Shown here in pieces: positions 5,426 to 6,585 of a stretch of DNA of 6,585 nucleotides. The stretch spans positions 1-6,585 of the forward strand of contig RFNJ01000137.1 in NCBI GenBank assembly GCA_009927255.1, given 5' to 3'. The notes under the pieces were generated by a model. That model made no database searches. It was not told the DNA's origin and saw only the letters and a list, made by a program, of their open reading frames with translations. The translations under genes were made by a program, and so were the position numbers. Numbering within the stretch: the first letter of the stretch is position 1; each line of letters begins with the position of its first letter. The DNA comes from Pseudomonadota bacterium. Its GTDB lineage: Bacteria > Pseudomonadota > Alphaproteobacteria > UBA2136 > UBA6156.

Positions 5426-5456
5426 CGCGTTGTGGGCGCTATTGTTTGCAGCAAAC
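5423..5456. promoter_or_regulatory. Two palindromes at the nfuA promoter, candidate operator
   Basis: CAACGCGTTG at 5423-5432 is a perfect 10-bp palindrome overlapping the -35 box. GTTTGC-A-GCAAAC at 5444-5456 is a 13-bp palindrome with 6-bp arms. Their centres (about 5427.5 and 5450) are about 22 bp apart, two helical turns, on the same face. Binding at the first would block RNA polymerase. Neither matches an IscR or RirA site that I know, so the regulator is not identified. Confidence 0.4.
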
Positions 5457-5460
5457 TATC

Positions 5461-5501
5461 GGAGCGGAGAAGGGAACCGGAGCGAAGCGGAGGACCCCTT
5501 C
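5461..5501. repeat. Degenerate copy of the tRNA-Gly 3' end within a GC-rich structured repeat
   Basis: The plus-strand bases 5461-5476 repeat the 3' end of the neighbouring tRNA gene (5517-5533) with a single base missing. The stretch then continues with purine-rich GGAGCG and GCGGAG repeats. GAAGGG (5469-5474) can pair with CCCTTC (5496-5501), extended inward by a G/U and two more G/C pairs, giving a long-loop hairpin. No T-run follows on either strand. It could be a remnant attachment site, a REP-like dispersed repeat, or a processing structure of the tRNA transcript. Confidence 0.45.
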
Positions 5502-5515
5502 ACTTTTATGAAAAT

Positions 5516-5590
5516 TGGAGCGGGAGAAGGGAATTGAACCCTCGACCCTTACCTTGGCAAGGTAATGCTCTACCTCTGAGCTACTCCCGC
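5516..5590 (-). tRNA. tRNA-Gly (anticodon GCC), CCA encoded
   Basis: On the minus strand the gene starts GCGGGAG at 5590-5584 and its acceptor partner CTCCCGC is at 5526-5520, followed by discriminator T (5519) and an encoded CCA (5518-5516). The D arm reads AGCTCAGAGGTAGAGC. The anticodon stem-loop is TTACC-TTGCCAA-GGTAA, giving anticodon GCC, which reads GGC and GGU. The T arm contains the standard GGTTCAATTCC. All stems pair and the length of 72 nt plus CCA is normal. It lies between nfuA and galE with its own promoter. Confidence 0.97.
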
Positions 5591-5609
5591 GCTCCGTTTA
5601 ACAGTTCGG

Positions 5610-5638
5610 CTTATAGCGGGTTTGAAAGAGGCCTGCAA
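5610..5638 (-). promoter_or_regulatory. Promoter of tRNA-Gly
   Basis: TTGCAG (5638-5633, 3 of 6) and TATAAG (5615-5610, 5 of 6) are separated by 17 bp on the minus strand. Transcription would start near 5603, about 13 nt before the mature tRNA 5' end. The promoter begins 6 bp after the galE stop codon, so the tRNA is probably transcribed independently of galE. Confidence 0.55.
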
Positions 5639-5644
5639 GTGATT

Positions 5645-6585
5645 TTATGCCAGGGATTGGTGCCAGGCCCAATCGGTTTGGATGATGTTTTCGAGGCTGG
5701 AATTTTTGGGTTGCCAGTTGAGGATTTTTTGGGCTTTTTGGCTGCTGGCGACGAGCTGCGCGGGGTCTCCCGCACGGCGGGGGGCGGTGGTGTGGGGCAC
5801 GGGTTGGCCGGTGACTTTTTGGCAGGTGGCGAGCACCTGCTGCACGCTGTGGCCTTGGGAAGTGCCTAAATTGAGGGCAAGGGTGGTGGCGGGGGCGGCT
5901 TGGAGGAGATGCTGAAGGGCGAGGACGTGGGCGTCGGCGAGGTCGGTTACATGGATATAATCGCGGACTGCGGTGCCGTCGGGCGTGGGATAATCCGTGC
6001 CGAACAATTGCAGCGGGGGGCGTTGCCCCAGCGTGGCTTGCAGGGCCAGTGGGATGAGGTGGAACGGGGTTTGGCGTTGGTAGCCGAGGTTGGCTTCGGG
6101 CGTGGCGCCCGCCGCATTGAAATAGCGCAGGGCAGCGCTGCGGAATTGGTGGGCGGTGGCGAAGGTTTGCAGCATGGTTTCGACCATCAGTTTGCTATGG
6201 CCGTAGGGGTTGATGGGGTGTTTGGGGGCGTCTTCCGCGATGGGAGAGGATTCGGGCGTGCCATAGACTGCGGCGGTGCTGGAAAAGACGATGGTGCCGA
6301 CTTTGTGCTGCTGCATGGCTTGCAGAAGATTGAGGCTGCCGGTGGTGTTGGTGGCGAAGGTTTCGGCCGGGTGGCTGACTGAGCGCGGCACCGAGATTTG
6401 GGCGGCAAAGTGCATGACTGCCTGCGGCTGATGTTGCTGGAAGGCGGCGTGGAGGTGAGCGGGGTTGGTGATGTCGCCTTCCACCAGTGGGCCCCATTGG
6501 ACGCGGGATTTTTTGCCTTCCGACAAGTTATCGAAGCTGACCGGCAGGAACCCTGCGGCGGCCAAGGCGCGGCAGGTGTGGCTGC
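5645..6585 (-). CDS. galE: UDP-glucose 4-epimerase (N-terminus beyond the right edge)
   Basis: The frame is open through the right edge and 312 residues are visible. The first visible residues read SHTCRALAAAGFLPVSFDNLSEG, which in GalE follows directly on the Gly-rich NAD-binding turn, so only about 12-15 residues are missing. Further signatures are FAAQISVPRSVSHP, SSTAAVYG with the catalytic Ser/Thr, YGHSK with the catalytic Tyr (codon 6205-6203) and Lys (codon 6193-6191), RYFNAAGA, and FGTDYPTPDGTAVRDYIHVTDLADAH, the last characteristic of GalE rather than other short-chain sugar epimerases. The enzyme interconverts UDP-glucose and UDP-galactose in the cytosol, supplying galactose for surface polysaccharides. 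The TTG at 6565 within the frame is an internal leucine codon, not the start. No sugar-pathway neighbour is in view. Identity is secure. Confidence 0.95.
   Translation of the reverse strand, partial: SHTCRALAAAGFLPVSFDNLSEGKKSRVQWGPLVEGDITNPAHLHAAFQQHQPQAVMHFAAQISVPRSVSHPAETFATNTTGSLNLLQAMQQHKVGTIVFSSTAAVYGTPESSPIAEDAPKHPINPYGHSKLMVETMLQTFATAHQFRSAALRYFNAAGATPEANLGYQRQTPFHLIPLALQATLGQRPPLQLFGTDYPTPDGTAVRDYIHVTDLADAHVLALQHLLQAAPATTLALNLGTSQGHSVQQVLATCQKVTGQPVPHTTAPRRAGDPAQLVASSQKAQKILNWQPKNSSLENIIQTDWAWHQSLA

Noticed and set aside
4955..5869. Plus-strand open frame of 304 codons across nfuA, the tRNA and the end of galE
   Set aside because: It reads antisense through nfuA, the tRNA-Gly gene and galE. 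The stretch GRRELNPRP is the well-known false translation of an antisense tRNA.
5900..6382. Plus-strand Gly/Val-rich frame opposite galE
   Set aside because: Shadow of galE, explained by strand skew; no motif.
1..6585. CRISPR array, insertion sequence or prophage
   Set aside because: There are no spaced direct repeats of suitable length, no transposase or integrase motif, and all sizeable frames fit housekeeping or small unknown proteins.

Overview
The window looks like an ordinary chromosomal housekeeping segment of a GC-rich alphaproteobacterium. The lineage is inferred from a two-domain Nfu protein of the alphaproteobacterial/mitochondrial type (Nfu_N plus a C-terminal CxxC NifU domain), from secG directly followed by pyrG, and from a PpiD-type foldase next to them. 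No species can be named. I see no phage, transposase, CRISPR array or plasmid signature.

Layout from left to right. On the minus strand, the start of pyrG (CTP synthase, cut by the left edge) follows secG (translocon subunit) with a 3-nt gap. A divergent intergenic region (565-699) holds a promoter for each direction and three 11-bp tandem repeat units. On the plus strand comes ppiD (membrane-anchored periplasmic folding factor), then a small unrecognised secreted protein 8 nt downstream. Convergent to these, separated by only 5 bp, is a single 398-residue minus-strand frame that joins a bacterial CoaD (phosphopantetheine adenylyltransferase) to a CoaE-like dephospho-CoA kinase. This puts the last two steps of CoA synthesis on one polypeptide. 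Upstream of it, on the same strand, is an unrecognised helical protein of about 155 residues, then nfuA (Fe-S cluster carrier), a tRNA-Gly(GCC) gene with encoded CCA, and galE (UDP-glucose 4-epimerase, cut by the right edge).

The functions are central and mostly independent: nucleotide synthesis, protein export and periplasmic folding, CoA synthesis, Fe-S assembly, translation and sugar nucleotides. The secG/ppiD pair is linked by theme, as export and post-export folding share a divergent control region.

The main points of interest are: (i) the CoaD-CoaE fusion with a divergent kinase half; (ii) the phased 11-bp repeats between secG and ppiD, resembling the layout of an OmpR/PhoB-family operator; (iii) promoters of secG and nfuA placed so that transcription should begin at or next to the start codon (leaderless mRNAs); (iv) a strong dyad abutting the coaD-coaE start codon; (v) a degenerate second copy of the tRNA-Gly 3' end 56 bp away; (vi) strong G-over-C skew of the plus strand regardless of gene direction, which appears to shape protein composition. 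All functional statements come from reading motifs by eye; no database search was possible.
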